This document shows positions 1-9,009 of a DNA stretch of 64,000 bases, in pieces (the stretch's first letter is position 1; every line of letters starts with the position of its first letter). The stretch is from Shimazuella soli. Lineage in GTDB: Bacteria > Bacillota > Bacilli > Thermoactinomycetales > Thermoactinomycetaceae. The stretch spans positions 62,001-126,000 of the forward strand of contig NZ_JAKWBN010000001.1 of the NCBI RefSeq assembly GCF_022511585.1, read 5' to 3'. The translations under genes were made by a program, and so were the position numbers. The notes beneath the pieces are model-generated. The model was not told where the DNA came from. It saw only the letters and a list, made by a program, of their open reading frames with translations, and ran no database searches.

Positions 1-687
1 GAAGTATCTGGAGGAATACTCAGCAATGTTTTAATAAAACCGCATGTGCCATGTGGCTTTAACAGTGTCTTGCCTGGGATGGATGCAGATATAGTAGATC
101 CATCTGGTGCTTCCATCACTCAAACAATTGGGGAGTTAGTGATACGACAGCCTTGGGTAGGCATGACGAAAGGAATTTGGAATAACAAAGCCAGATACCT
201 GCAAGGTTACTGGGGAAAATGGAAAGATGTCTGGGAGCATGGTGATTGGGTCAGTAAAGTAGATGGTCATTGGTTTACTCATGGACGATCGGATGATACG
301 ATCAAAATAGGTGGTGCAAGACTTGGTCCGGCTGAACTGGAATCTATTTTAATGAGGCATCATGCTGTTTTAGAAGCTTGTGCCATCGGCGTTCCACACA
401 AGGAAAAAGGCGAGTCTGTGATTTGTTTTGTCATTTTACATCATATTTCGGAAATCGAAGATACCAGTGGTATAGAATCAGAGTTAATGAACTTTGTAGC
501 AGACAAAATGGGAAAAGTTTTTCGACCAAAACGTGTGTACATTGTTCCTGATCTTCCTAAAACAAAAAATGGGAAAATCTTGCGTTCTGTAGTAAAGGCT
601 TCTTATTTAGGAGAGCAGCTAGAAGACTATGCTACATTAGAAAAATCAAAGGCTGTAGAAGCTATCAAACAATGTCGAAAATCCTGA
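1..687 (+). CDS. Acyl-/acetyl-CoA synthetase, C-terminal part (5' cut by window edge)
   Basis: C-terminal portion of an AMP-forming acyl/acetyl-CoA synthetase (ANL superfamily), which activates a carboxylate through an acyl-AMP and transfers it to CoA. The reading frame is open from base 1, so the gene starts outside the window; the GTG at 46 is internal. Visible are the hinge region with GDWVSKVDGHWF followed by GRSDDTIKIGGARLGPAELE, and the C-terminal PKTKNGKILRS motif holding the catalytic lysine. The lid spacing resembles AcsA-type enzymes. Substrate cannot be assigned from this fragment. A hairpin terminator follows. Confidence 0.85.
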   Translation, partial: EVSGGILSNVLIKPHVPCGFNSVLPGMDADIVDPSGASITQTIGELVIRQPWVGMTKGIWNNKARYLQGYWGKWKDVWEHGDWVSKVDGHWFTHGRSDDTIKIGGARLGPAELESILMRHHAVLEACAIGVPHKEKGESVICFVILHHISEIEDTSGIESELMNFVADKMGKVFRPKRVYIVPDLPKTKNGKILRSVVKASYLGEQLEDYATLEKSKAVEAIKQCRKS

Positions 688-730
688 TGAAGTCTCTTTT
701 TGAAAAGAAGAAAAAATAGACGTTAAACAT

Positions 731-775
731 ATCAAAAAAGCCATTTGATGAAGAAAATCGATGGCTTTTTTGATT
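731..775 (+). terminator. Rho-independent terminator after the acyl-CoA synthetase
   Basis: Stem of AAAAAAGCCAT pairing with ATGGCTTTTTT around an A/G-rich loop, ending in a T-run; it lies 45 bases past the stop codon. Confidence 0.8.
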
Positions 776-871
776 TGTCCCCAGATTGTCTCATTTCTAA
801 CTTCGCAAAATTTGGTATGATAGAACGGATGGCAATGTTTGCATAATTAAATAAGGCAAAGGGGATGAAAC

Positions 872-1132
872 ATGAACGGCATTGGCATCATACGAAAAGT
901 AGATCATTTAGGTAGAATAGTATTGCCAAAAGAATTAAGAGAAAAATTAAATATCCAACCTCAAGATGGGGTAGAGATATTTGTTGATGAAACTCATATT
1001 GTGCTAAAACGCTATAATCCTAGCTGTGTGATCTGTGGAAGTATTGAACAACTTTTTTATTTTCGTGAAAAAATAATCTGCGAAGATTGCGTAAATGAAA
1101 CATCAAAATATGCAACATCACCTACAGAATAG
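872..1132 (+). CDS. AbrB/SpoVT-family transition-state-like regulator with a C-terminal Cys pair motif
   Basis: Small DNA-binding protein of the AbrB swapped-hairpin family (86 aa). Residues 3-50 match the AbrB N-terminal domain (GIIRKVDHLGRIVLPKELR, then VEIFVDETHIVLKRY). The C-terminus differs from AbrB: it carries CVIC at about 52-55 and CEDC at about 70-73, a four-cysteine arrangement that could bind zinc. AbrB relatives repress stationary-phase and antibiotic genes; the targets here are unknown. The start is supported by AAGGGGATG eight bases upstream. It stands alone between two terminators. Confidence 0.88.
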   Translation: MNGIGIIRKVDHLGRIVLPKELREKLNIQPQDGVEIFVDETHIVLKRYNPSCVICGSIEQLFYFREKIICEDCVNETSKYATSPTE

Positions 1133-1156
1133 CCGGTCAAACCGGCTATTTTTTAT
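1127..1156 (+). terminator. Terminator of the AbrB-like gene
   Basis: Nine-base stem ATAGCCGGT/ACCGGCTAT with a three-base loop and a T-run; it overlaps the stop codon. Confidence 0.9.
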
Positions 1157-1241
1157 AGATAACTTGTATAAATAATCTTAAATTTATGTAATTCCATATA
1201 TGAAAATATTGTCTGTTTTGCGAAAGGGCAGGTTAAATAAG

Positions 1242-1270
1242 GAGTTTGCGTTTCCACGAACGCCTAACTC
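1242..1270 (+). promoter_or_regulatory. Hairpin in the 5' leader of the E1 operon
   Basis: GAGTTTGCGT pairs imperfectly with ACGCCTAACTC, 46 bases before the E1-alpha start. There is no T-run, so it is more likely a leader structure or operator than a terminator. Role unknown. Confidence 0.35.
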
Positions 1271-1315
1271 TTTGATGAATAGACTAATTTAACAAAAAGA
1301 TGACGGGGTGGCTCA

Positions 1316-2368
1316 ATGTTAATTAACCATTTATTGCCATGTGGTGCTTTGACAGATGATGGAGCCTCTTTTTGGTTGACACTCAGGGAGCAAGAGAAAT
1401 TAGATCTCTTACGTTTACTCCGTTCAGTAAGGCTTTTTGATCGAAGAATGGTCTTATGGCAACGACAGGGGAAAATTGGTACTTATGCTCCAATTGAAGG
1501 CCAAGAGGCTGCACAAGTAGGAAGTGCTTATGCATTAGATAAAACGGATTGGATTTTTCCAAGTTATCGGGAACAAGGGGTAGCTTACACAGTAGGTATC
1601 CCAATGACCTCCGTCATTCAATATTGGTCCGGGCAAATTGAAGGGTGCAAACCTCCCGCTGGATATCGTTACGTACCGCCAACCGTACCAATAGCAACCC
1701 AGCTTCCTCAAGCAGTAGGGGCAGCATGGGCTATGAAAAAAAGAGGAGAGACAGGGATTGCAATTGCCTACTTTGGAGATGGAGCTACTTCAGAGGGTGA
1801 TTTTCATGAGGCGTTAAATTTTGCTAGTGTATATGACTTGCCTGTTTTATTTTTTTGTCAAAATAATGGATATGCGATCAGTGTGCCATTTTCAGAGCAA
1901 TCTGCCAGCAAAACGGTCGCAGAAAGAGCGGCTGCTTATGATATGGATGCTTATCAAGTAGATGGGAACGATGTATTAGCGGTATACGATGTCGTAAAGA
2001 CAGCTAGAGGGAAACAAAGACCTGTATTGATCGAAGCGATTACTTATCGGACGGGAGCTCATACTACCGCTGATGATGCAAGTCGATATCGCTCAGAAGA
2101 AGAAGTGCGTATTTGGCTAAATCGTGATCCTCTCTACCGCTATGAGCAACTTTGTCTAAGTGAAGGATTACTAGACGAAGATGAGCTGATCCAAGAAGAT
2201 GGGCAGGTGACAAAACAGTTAGATCGAGCAATTCGAGAAGTCGAAAAATACCAGCCTAACTTGCCAATGGGTTTATTTCAACATGTTTATCACCAAATAC
2301 CAGAATGTTTGAAAAAGCAGCAAGAGGAGGTAGCATCATATGCTGACAATGGTTCAATCCATTGCTGA
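1316..2368 (+). CDS. 2-oxoacid dehydrogenase E1 component, alpha subunit (PdhA/AcoA-like)
   Basis: Thiamine-diphosphate-dependent alpha subunit of a pyruvate or branched-chain 2-oxoacid dehydrogenase complex (350 aa, typical length). The ThDP motif reads GDGATSEGDFHEALNFA followed by the conserved NN (CQNNGYAISVPF). The phosphorylation-loop region GAHTTADDASRYR contains the conserved active-site His. The ATG is preceded by GGGGTGG. It overlaps the beta subunit by 29 bases, so the two are translated together. No E2 or E3 gene follows, so the complex partners must be elsewhere; the substrate (pyruvate, branched-chain acid or acetoin) cannot be fixed from sequence alone. Confidence 0.88.
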   Translation: MLINHLLPCGALTDDGASFWLTLREQEKLDLLRLLRSVRLFDRRMVLWQRQGKIGTYAPIEGQEAAQVGSAYALDKTDWIFPSYREQGVAYTVGIPMTSVIQYWSGQIEGCKPPAGYRYVPPTVPIATQLPQAVGAAWAMKKRGETGIAIAYFGDGATSEGDFHEALNFASVYDLPVLFFCQNNGYAISVPFSEQSASKTVAERAAAYDMDAYQVDGNDVLAVYDVVKTARGKQRPVLIEAITYRTGAHTTADDASRYRSEEEVRIWLNRDPLYRYEQLCLSEGLLDEDELIQEDGQVTKQLDRAIREVEKYQPNLPMGLFQHVYHQIPECLKKQQEEVASYADNGSIHC

Positions 2369-3314
2369 TGCACAACGTGTTGCCTTAGAAGCAGATGAAA
2401 GTGTTTTGCTTTTGGGGGAAGACATCGGGAAAAATGGCGGTGTTTTTCGTGCTACAGAAGGGCTTTGGAAGCAATTTGGAAGTGAACGGGTGATAGATAC
2501 CCCTTTGTCAGAAGCAGGAATTGTTGGTTCAGCCCTAGGACTGGCTATGGGTGGTTTTAAACCAATAGTAGAGATACAATTTCTCAGTTTTATCACACCA
2601 GCATTTGAGCAAATTGTGTCACATGTAGCCAGAATGCGTCTGCGTTCACAAGGTACATTTTCTAACTCTATGGTTATTCGCGCTCCTTATGGCGGAGGTA
2701 TTGGCGCTCCTGAGTTGCATTCTGATTCAACGGAAGCGTATTTTGTTCATACTCCGGGTCTGAGGGTTGTTGTTCCTTCTTCCCCTTTTACTGCAAAAGG
2801 ATTGCTGCTCGGTGCGGTTGAATGTCCTGATCCGGTATTGTTTTTAGAGCCTCTGCGCTTATATCGTACCCAAAAAGAAGAGGTGCCAGCTGATCATTAC
2901 ATTCTTCCCATTGATAGAGCGAAGGTGATCAAACAAGGAGAAGATGTGACGCTAATTGGATGGGGCGCGATGATTTCGTTATTGAAAGAAGCAGATCAAC
3001 TGCTGCTGGAACAAGATATCTCAGCAGAAATAATCGATGTACAATCGCTCTCTCCGATTGATGAAGTTACGATTTTTGAATCCGTTAAAAAGACAGGCCG
3101 AGCAGTCATTGTTCATGAAGCACCTCGTACATGCGGAGTAGGAGCAGAAATTGCAGCCCGCCTTTCCGAAGAAGTGATTGATTCATTAGAAGCACCTATT
3201 AAACGTGTTGCGGGCTATGATGTTCCCTATCCGTTATTTGCTTTGGAACATGCTTATTTGCCGAGTACAGATAAAATTGTGCGGGCAGTAATGGAACTTG
3301 TCTACTTTCAGTAA
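2340..3314 (+). CDS. 2-oxoacid dehydrogenase E1 component, beta subunit (PdhB/AcoB-like)
   Basis: Beta subunit of the E1 heterotetramer (324 aa). The N-terminal transketolase-like pyrimidine domain shows LLLGEDIGKNGGVFRATEGL and DTPLSEAGIVGSALGLAMGG; the C-terminal transketolase domain contains DVQSLSPID and HEAPRTCGVGAEIAA. AAGAGGAGGT ends eight bases before the ATG, which confirms this start inside the alpha coding region. It forms one functional unit with the upstream alpha gene. Confidence 0.9.
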   Translation: MLTMVQSIADAQRVALEADESVLLLGEDIGKNGGVFRATEGLWKQFGSERVIDTPLSEAGIVGSALGLAMGGFKPIVEIQFLSFITPAFEQIVSHVARMRLRSQGTFSNSMVIRAPYGGGIGAPELHSDSTEAYFVHTPGLRVVVPSSPFTAKGLLLGAVECPDPVLFLEPLRLYRTQKEEVPADHYILPIDRAKVIKQGEDVTLIGWGAMISLLKEADQLLLEQDISAEIIDVQSLSPIDEVTIFESVKKTGRAVIVHEAPRTCGVGAEIAARLSEEVIDSLEAPIKRVAGYDVPYPLFALEHAYLPSTDKIVRAVMELVYFQ

Positions 3315-3400
3315 ATCAAAACTATTTTCCATAATTTCTCATAAAAATGCGCCGGGTAGGAAAGAATGAAGCCAAATACGTTTTCGAAAGGGCTCGAAAA

Positions 3401-4759
3401 ATGGATCAAACGACAATCACAAGAGCCTTCTTTGGCACTTCTTTAGCTTTTCATATCATTTTTGCCACCTTAGCAGTGGGTATCTCGTTTATGATTTTGG
3501 TAAGTGAGATTATTTATCAACGAACAAAAGATAAAGATTATGAGCTGATGGCAAAACGGTGGACAAAAGCATTTGCTATTTTATTAGGTGTAGGTATACC
3601 GAGTGGAACGATTGTCGGCGTTCAGCTTACTTTGCTCTGGCCTGGATTTATGAAAATCGTTGGGCAAGTGATTTCGATTCCGTTTCAAATCGAGATTTTT
3701 GCCTTTTTTTTAGAAGCTTTATTTATGTCTATTTATGTTTATGCTGCAGATCGCTTATCCGGAAAAATGAGAGTCTTATCCGTCTTTTTTGTAAGTGTAG
3801 GAGCTACTGCATCTGCGACGCTTATCACTTCTGCAAATACATGGATGAACACTCCAGCAGGTTTTGATATGTATGCAGATGGAACCATTAAAAATGTGAA
3901 TACTTGGGCTGCATTTTTCAATCCGAGTTATGGCTGGGCAGCTTTTCATGTAGCTATTAGCGCGTTTATGGCAGGTGCCTTTGCTATTGCTTCTGTATCT
4001 GCTTATCGTTATCTCAAAACGCCGACACAAGAGAGGAAAGTACTCGCTTTTCATCGCAAAAGTTTATTTGTTTCTTTGGTTGTGGGATTTGTGATGAGTG
4101 CCATTACAGCATTATCTGGTCACGGCTCTGCTCAAGGTTTGTATGAACACTCACCAGAAAAATTGGCTGCTGCCGAGGGGTTATTTAAAACCCAACGTTA
4201 TGCTCCCTTGTCTATCGGTGGGTATACCGACCCAACTACCCATGAAGTGAAATATGATATTGAGATTCCCTATGCACTCAGCATTTTGGCTGGAAACTGG
4301 CCGAGTACAGAGGTAAAAGGTTTATATGAGTTTCCAGAAGAAACATGGCCGCCATTTTATGTTCATACATTGTTCAACATTATGGTTGGGATCGGAATGC
4401 TGTTATTGGCTTTATCTTTTATTGCTCTTGCTTATTGGTGGTTTTTTCATCATAAAAAGCAGCGTGCTTTCCCCAATTGGTTAGTTTGGATTCTTGTGGC
4501 TTCTGGCCCTTTAGCGATGTTGGGAATTGAGTTTGGCTGGATATTTAGTTGCAGCGGTCGCCAACCTTGGACGATTTATGGATTTCAACGAACTTCAGAA
4601 GCTGCGACCAAAGCTGCTCATGTAGGAAATTTATTTGTTTTGTTTGGTTTTCTCTATCTTTTGCTCAGTGTATTGGTCGTAGCGGTAATGCGAATCTATT
4701 TTAAACGAAATCCACTGGCTAAAGAATTGGCGAAGCGGGGTGATGGACATGTTACCTGA
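3401..4759 (+). CDS. cydA: Cytochrome bd-type quinol oxidase subunit I
   Basis: Multi-pass membrane subunit that binds haems b558, b595 and d, oxidises quinol and reduces O2 at high affinity. Seen: the N-terminal ALAFHII-type helix with the haem-ligand His (TSLAFHIIFATLAVG), GWAAFHVAIS with the second His, and the diagnostic GRQPWTIYGFQRTSEA near the C-terminus. The Q-loop is short, as in Firmicutes. An ATG at 3347 is in frame but has no ribosome-binding site; the ATG at 3401 is preceded by AAAGGG and begins MDQTTITRAFFGTS, so it is preferred. Its end overlaps cydB. Confidence 0.93.
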   Translation: MDQTTITRAFFGTSLAFHIIFATLAVGISFMILVSEIIYQRTKDKDYELMAKRWTKAFAILLGVGIPSGTIVGVQLTLLWPGFMKIVGQVISIPFQIEIFAFFLEALFMSIYVYAADRLSGKMRVLSVFFVSVGATASATLITSANTWMNTPAGFDMYADGTIKNVNTWAAFFNPSYGWAAFHVAISAFMAGAFAIASVSAYRYLKTPTQERKVLAFHRKSLFVSLVVGFVMSAITALSGHGSAQGLYEHSPEKLAAAEGLFKTQRYAPLSIGGYTDPTTHEVKYDIEIPYALSILAGNWPSTEVKGLYEFPEETWPPFYVHTLFNIMVGIGMLLLALSFIALAYWWFFHHKKQRAFPNWLVWILVASGPLAMLGIEFGWIFSCSGRQPWTIYGFQRTSEAATKAAHVGNLFVLFGFLYLLLSVLVVAVMRIYFKRNPLAKELAKRGDGHVT

Positions 4760-5777
4760 GGTAATTGCTAGTTTTATCGTTGGAGTGTTTTTATTTGTGT
4801 ATGCGATTTTAGGAGCGATCGATTTTGGATCTAGCTTTTGGTCGATGTATTATTTGCGCAGGCATACAGAGGCAGGAGTCATTGCAAATCGATTTTTATC
4901 TCCTACTTGGGAAGTGACCAATACTTTTTTGGTATTGTTGGTCGTTTCCTTTGTGAGTTTTTTTCCAAAAGCTGCTTTCACTTTAGGAACCGTCCTGCTG
5001 GTGCCTGTCAGCATTGTGCTCATTCTCATCAGTTTGCGAAGTGCATTCATGGTGTTTGCATATTCTGTTCAAAGTTATCAACAAACTTTGCGCATTATCT
5101 CTGGAATTGCTGGATTTTTTATACCGATTCTCTTGATAAGTGCATTACCAGTTACCCAAGGACCGTTTATTGGGATAAAAAATGGTGTGGAAACACTTTT
5201 AACTACAAAATGGTTGACGAGTGCCTCCACCTACTACTATATGTTATTTGGGCTGACATCAGAGCTGTTTCTATCTTCTCTTTTTCTGGCAGATTACGCG
5301 AAAGAAGCCGGAAAAGAGGAGACCTATCGAGTTTATCGAAAAAAAGCAATCATCGTAGGCCCTGTGACATTGGTTTCGGCAATACTCACCTTACTCGTTT
5401 TAGAACCAGAAGCCAAATGGTTACTAGATAACTTATTCGATCAAGTGGAATGGTTTGTATTATCCATCTTGTTTTATTTGATCGGCTACAGCTCCCTCTG
5501 GTGGCCAGATGCTAGAAGTGACAGCACTGGTAAACCTCGCGTAGCAGTGCTTTTGATCGTAGTGCAGTATATGATCGCCAGTTACGCTTATGCTTCTGCG
5601 CATATGCCATATATCGTCTATCCTTATATGACGATCACAACAGGATTTACTGGAGAAGTAACTTTCCGCGCACTATTCTGGGTGTATGTAGTTGGTCTGG
5701 CAGTGCTTGTTCCTGGATTTTACTTATTCTGGAGGTTATTTTTAAAAGATCGCAGGTATTTACGGCAAGAAGAGTAG
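4749..5777 (+). CDS. cydB: Cytochrome bd-type quinol oxidase subunit II
   Basis: Integral membrane partner of CydA (about 342 aa, eight or more hydrophobic segments). The N-terminus MLPEVIASFIVGVFLFVYAI and the GAIDFGSSFW motif are typical of CydB. Three starts are possible: GTG 4740, ATG 4743 and ATG 4749. The last has the best spacing from AAGCGGGG. The overlap with cydA implies coupling. cydCD, needed for assembly in Bacillus, is not in this window. Confidence 0.9.
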   Translation: MLPEVIASFIVGVFLFVYAILGAIDFGSSFWSMYYLRRHTEAGVIANRFLSPTWEVTNTFLVLLVVSFVSFFPKAAFTLGTVLLVPVSIVLILISLRSAFMVFAYSVQSYQQTLRIISGIAGFFIPILLISALPVTQGPFIGIKNGVETLLTTKWLTSASTYYYMLFGLTSELFLSSLFLADYAKEAGKEETYRVYRKKAIIVGPVTLVSAILTLLVLEPEAKWLLDNLFDQVEWFVLSILFYLIGYSSLWWPDARSDSTGKPRVAVLLIVVQYMIASYAYASAHMPYIVYPYMTITTGFTGEVTFRALFWVYVVGLAVLVPGFYLFWRLFLKDRRYLRQEE

Positions 5778-5844
5778 TTTTTAGATATTAGGGGGAAACC
5801 TAAGTTCTTTTGTTATGTTCTAGGATTGAGAGGTTAGTCTAAAA

Positions 5845-5880
5845 TAAAAAAGACGGAAATATCCCGTCTCTTCGCTTTAT
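5845..5880. terminator. Bidirectional terminator between convergent cydB and the OYE gene
   Basis: AGACGG pairs with CCGTCT; A-rich on the left and T-rich on the right, so it can serve both converging genes. Confidence 0.65.
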
Positions 5881-5881
5881 T

Positions 5882-6976
5882 TTAAGATAATGTTTTGAGT
5901 GCTTCCGGCGTATACGGAATCATTTTCTCTGTTTTCCCCGCATGCAACTTGCTCGCCCAAGCAGGATCAACTAGTAAAGCTCTCCCAATTGCGACAAGAT
6001 CAAATTCATGTTTTTGGAGTCGATCGATTAAAGCATCAATAGGAGCATTTTTGGCTGTTATTCCAGGTGCAAACACATCATCCAAACCGACAGAGCCCAC
6101 TGTGATCGTAGGTTTGCCTGTTAACTTCTTGGTCCATCCAGCTAAATTTAATTCAGAATCAGTAAATTCCGGCTCCCAGAACCGACGAGTGGAAGCATGA
6201 AAAATATCTACCCCAGCTTCGGATAACGGTGAGAGAAATTGTTCGAGTTCTGCTGGAGTCTTTGCTAGTTTCTCCGTATATGCACCAATTTTCCATTGGG
6301 AAAAACGAAATACAATCGGAAAATCAGGACCAACTGCTTCCCGGCACGCCTCAATAACTTCAACTGCAAAGCGAGTTCTTCCTACTAAATCTCCTCCATA
6401 TTGATCGGTTCGTTTGTTGGTTGCTTCCCAGAAAAATTGATCAATTAGATATCCATGGGCACCATGCAGCTCAATTCCATCAAAGCCGATACGTTTAGCA
6501 TTTGCAGCAGCTTCCGCATATGCTTCGACAATGTCTTTTATTTCTTCTACTGTCAAAGGTTCTGCTACTTTTTCTCCTGTAGAAGTGATACCAGAGGGAC
6601 TGATAGGTTTTACATCTGGAAAAGGGTGACTTCCGACAGGCCGCTGAATCCCCACATGCCAGAGTTGAGGGATAATTTTCCCTCCAACCTCATGAACTGC
6701 TTCTACTACTTTTGCCCATCCTTGTAAGGCTTCTTTCCCATAGAAAAAAGGAACATTGGAGTCGCTTGAAGCAGCAGGATGGTTAATAACTGTACCTTCT
6801 GTAATAATTAATCCAACTTCGTTAGCAGCTCGTCTTTTGTAGTAAGCGGCAACCTCTTCAGTAGGTATACCATTTGGTGAAAATGCACGAGTCATCGGTG
6901 CCATAACAATCCGATTGGGAAGTTGCAGTTTATTGAATGTAAATGGTTGAAATAACGATTCTAATGCTTTCGTCAT
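5882..6976 (-). CDS. Old yellow enzyme family NADH:flavin oxidoreductase (ene-reductase)
   Basis: FMN-dependent (beta/alpha)8-barrel enzyme that reduces activated C=C bonds, quinones or nitro compounds with NAD(P)H. Motifs: LPNRIVMAPMTRAFSPNGIP near the N-terminus, a PQLWHVG strand, and FDGIELHGAHGYLIDQFFWE with the NRTDQYGG-like TNKRTDQYGG. A TTG five codons upstream is in frame, but TTGGAGGT lies just before ATG 6976, which therefore decides the start (364 aa). The gene is followed in the same direction by nothing else; the NmrA gene lies 30 bases upstream, so they probably share a transcript. Confidence 0.9.
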   Translation of the reverse strand: MTKALESLFQPFTFNKLQLPNRIVMAPMTRAFSPNGIPTEEVAAYYKRRAANEVGLIITEGTVINHPAASSDSNVPFFYGKEALQGWAKVVEAVHEVGGKIIPQLWHVGIQRPVGSHPFPDVKPISPSGITSTGEKVAEPLTVEEIKDIVEAYAEAAANAKRIGFDGIELHGAHGYLIDQFFWEATNKRTDQYGGDLVGRTRFAVEVIEACREAVGPDFPIVFRFSQWKIGAYTEKLAKTPAELEQFLSPLSEAGVDIFHASTRRFWEPEFTDSELNLAGWTKKLTGKPTITVGSVGLDDVFAPGITAKNAPIDALIDRLQKHEFDLVAIGRALLVDPAWASKLHAGKTEKMIPYTPEALKTLS

Positions 6977-7005
6977 TCTCTGTACCTCCAATTTTTCATT
7001 ATCTA

Positions 7006-7890
7006 CTAATCTCCTTTGTTTTCTCGGAAAAAGGATTCGAACTTTATTTTACCCTTTTTATCTAGCCATTTGTCAAAGGTTGTTAAGTTAGGATGGAGTT
7101 TTCGCAAATAGGCTAAATCTACTCTACTTTTGCCTTGATTAATCCAGTCATAGACTTTAGCTATTTCCTCATCTTGTTTGCGTAAAGCTTCCATCGGAAT
7201 TTGTTTATAGGTAATTGTTGTTCCAGATACCCGAGAAATAGCAGCTGCGATATTGGGTGGTGTTACTGCATCACTTGCCAATGAGATAGTTTTTCCTACA
7301 TATTCATTAGGATGGTCAAATGCTAGAGAAACAAATACACCAATATCTTCAATCGCAATAAGATTAACAGGGATATTCGGCTGTGTAGCATCAGCATAAA
7401 CACCATTTTGTAGTCCATAGTGAGTAAACGTAAGAAAATTCTCCATAAACATGGGCAATCTGAAAATAGTTGCTGGTAACCCAATGGACTGGATATGTTT
7501 TTCGATTTCCCATTTTGCTAAATCTCGAAACTTCGCTTGTTCTTCTGCACCTTCAAAGGAAGTATAGATGAAGTGTTCTACTCCGGCTTTTTTCGCTGCA
7601 TCAGCAACATTTATACCCATTTGTACTTCTTTTTCTATATCGATAGGCTCAAAGGGTTGTACACTGAAAACACCATAAACCCCTTGCATTGCAAGATTGA
7701 GTGCAGGCAGATTTTCTATATCTGCTTCTACTATTTCGATATTTTTTTGGACAAGTGACTTTGCTTTTTTGCTGTTCTTGTCACGAGTAAGGGCTCTAAC
7801 TCTCCATCCTGCTTTTACTAAATGATTTAAAACAGCTCCTCCTTGTTGCCCTGTAGCACCTAAGACCAAAATAAGTTTATCTGTATGCAT
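7006..7890 (-). CDS. NmrA-family NAD(P)-binding protein (atypical SDR)
   Basis: Rossmann-fold protein of the NmrA/HSCARG type, 294 aa. The nucleotide-binding loop is LGATGQQGGAVLNHL, followed by the RALTRD segment that favours NADP. The family includes redox sensors and quinone/isoflavone reductases. AAGAAGGAGAATC stands directly before ATG 7890, so the longer ATG at 7920 is rejected. It is divergent from an HxlR regulator, a common arrangement for regulator and target in Bacillales. Confidence 0.86.
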   Translation of the reverse strand: MHTDKLILVLGATGQQGGAVLNHLVKAGWRVRALTRDKNSKKAKSLVQKNIEIVEADIENLPALNLAMQGVYGVFSVQPFEPIDIEKEVQMGINVADAAKKAGVEHFIYTSFEGAEEQAKFRDLAKWEIEKHIQSIGLPATIFRLPMFMENFLTFTHYGLQNGVYADATQPNIPVNLIAIEDIGVFVSLAFDHPNEYVGKTISLASDAVTPPNIAAAISRVSGTTITYKQIPMEALRKQDEEIAKVYDWINQGKSRVDLAYLRKLHPNLTTFDKWLDKKGKIKFESFFRENKGD

Positions 7891-8029
7891 GATTCTCCTT
7901 CTTTCTTGAGTCGATTCCATTACGTTCTTTTTGATGATAAATCAGATGATATACTTAAGTAAGAACGCACTTTTTTTTGGTATAAACTCGGAGAATAGAG
8001 CTACTGATAAATAGTAAGTAGGTGGGGAA

Positions 8030-8383
8030 TTGAAGAGAAAAGATATGCAACCATGTGCAATTCCGATTCAGCAAGCTTTAGAAGTGATCAATGGAAAATG
8101 GTCCTATTTTGTCATTGCTCAATTATGTGTGAGATCGCAGCGATTTAATCAATTACGCAGAAGTATTGGAGATATTAGTATTAAATCTTTAACAGATACG
8201 CTTCGTCATTTGGAAAGGATAGATGTGGTGCATCGGGAAGTATATCCCACTGTTCCCGTAAGTGTAGAATATTCACTCACCCAAAAAGGGAGAGAGTACG
8301 GGGCGATTTTAGTTCAAATGCGGAATTGGGGAGAAAAATGGGGCGTTGCGGGCTTTGATCAAGACGAACTAGGTATTAGATGA
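8030..8383 (+). CDS. HxlR-family transcriptional regulator
   Basis: Winged-helix MarR-like HxlR protein (117 aa). It shows the family pattern CAIPIQQALEVINGKWS, a recognition helix in FNQLRRSIGDISIKSLTDTLRHLE and the wing PVSVEYSLTQKGRE. The TTG at 8030 follows AGGTGGGG closely; an ATG at 8045 is an alternative. Divergent from the NmrA/OYE genes, which it probably controls (inference). HxlR proteins commonly sense quinones, aldehydes or disulphide stress; a single Cys near the N-terminus is present. Confidence 0.85.
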   Translation: MKRKDMQPCAIPIQQALEVINGKWSYFVIAQLCVRSQRFNQLRRSIGDISIKSLTDTLRHLERIDVVHREVYPTVPVSVEYSLTQKGREYGAILVQMRNWGEKWGVAGFDQDELGIR

Positions 8384-8418
8384 GGGTTATTATTTACTTT
8401 CTGTATTGTAAAATAGCC

Positions 8419-8447
8419 AAGAGTGAGGCCTATGCTTCACTCTTTTT
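8419..8447. terminator. Bidirectional terminator between two convergent HxlR genes
   Basis: AAGAGTGA pairs with TCACTCTT around GGCCTATGCT, followed by a T-run on the plus strand. Confidence 0.8.
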
Positions 8448-8809
8448 CACTTATTTAAAATGCTTTCCTCTAACATGCTTTCTTTATCACCATAAACACG
8501 AATAATGTGCTGTTCTCCCCAAGCACATAATGAATTCAAGATTGCTTCTAAACTATGACCATATTCACTTAGTTCATACTCTACTTTTGGAGGGACTTGC
8601 TGATAAACAATTCGATTGATGACTTCATCTTCCTCTAACTCTCTGAGCTGTTGGATGAGCATTTTTTGAGTGATAGCAGGCATCAACTTTTTGAGTTCAC
8701 TGGTTCGTTTTTTTCCACGCATTAAATGACAGAGAATGACACACTTCCATTTTCCCCCGATCACCTCTAAGGCGGCTTCAACCGAGACATTGTATTTCTT
8801 TTTTAGCAT
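8447..8809 (-). CDS. HxlR-family transcriptional regulator
   Basis: Second HxlR-type winged-helix protein, 120 aa, with VEAALEVIGGKWKCVILCHL, the ELKKLMPAITQKMLIQQLRELE recognition region and PPKVEYELSEYGH. Two Cys residues flank the first helix. It is divergent from the MFS transporter gene at 9010 and probably its local regulator (inference from arrangement). Confidence 0.87.
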   Translation of the reverse strand: MLKKKYNVSVEAALEVIGGKWKCVILCHLMRGKKRTSELKKLMPAITQKMLIQQLRELEEDEVINRIVYQQVPPKVEYELSEYGHSLEAILNSLCAWGEQHIIRVYGDKESMLEESILNK

Positions 8810-9009
8810 CTGTTTCGCTCTCCTTTTCTGCTACTTGAAAGTTACTACATTACTTTCTGGTGACTATATCACAATAAAGTGCGTACTTCCCGATTGTTCT
8901 TTTATCCCTCATAATAGCATCTTGTGATGGGCAAAGAAAATACAATCTTGTTGTATGATTTCCGTTCATCTATCAGACCATACAACTAGGATGTTAGGAG
9001 GGAATAGTG

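Noticed and set aside
3347..3400. N-terminal extension of CydA starting at ATG 3347
   Set aside because: No ribosome-binding site, and family members begin at the equivalent of MDQTTITRAFF.
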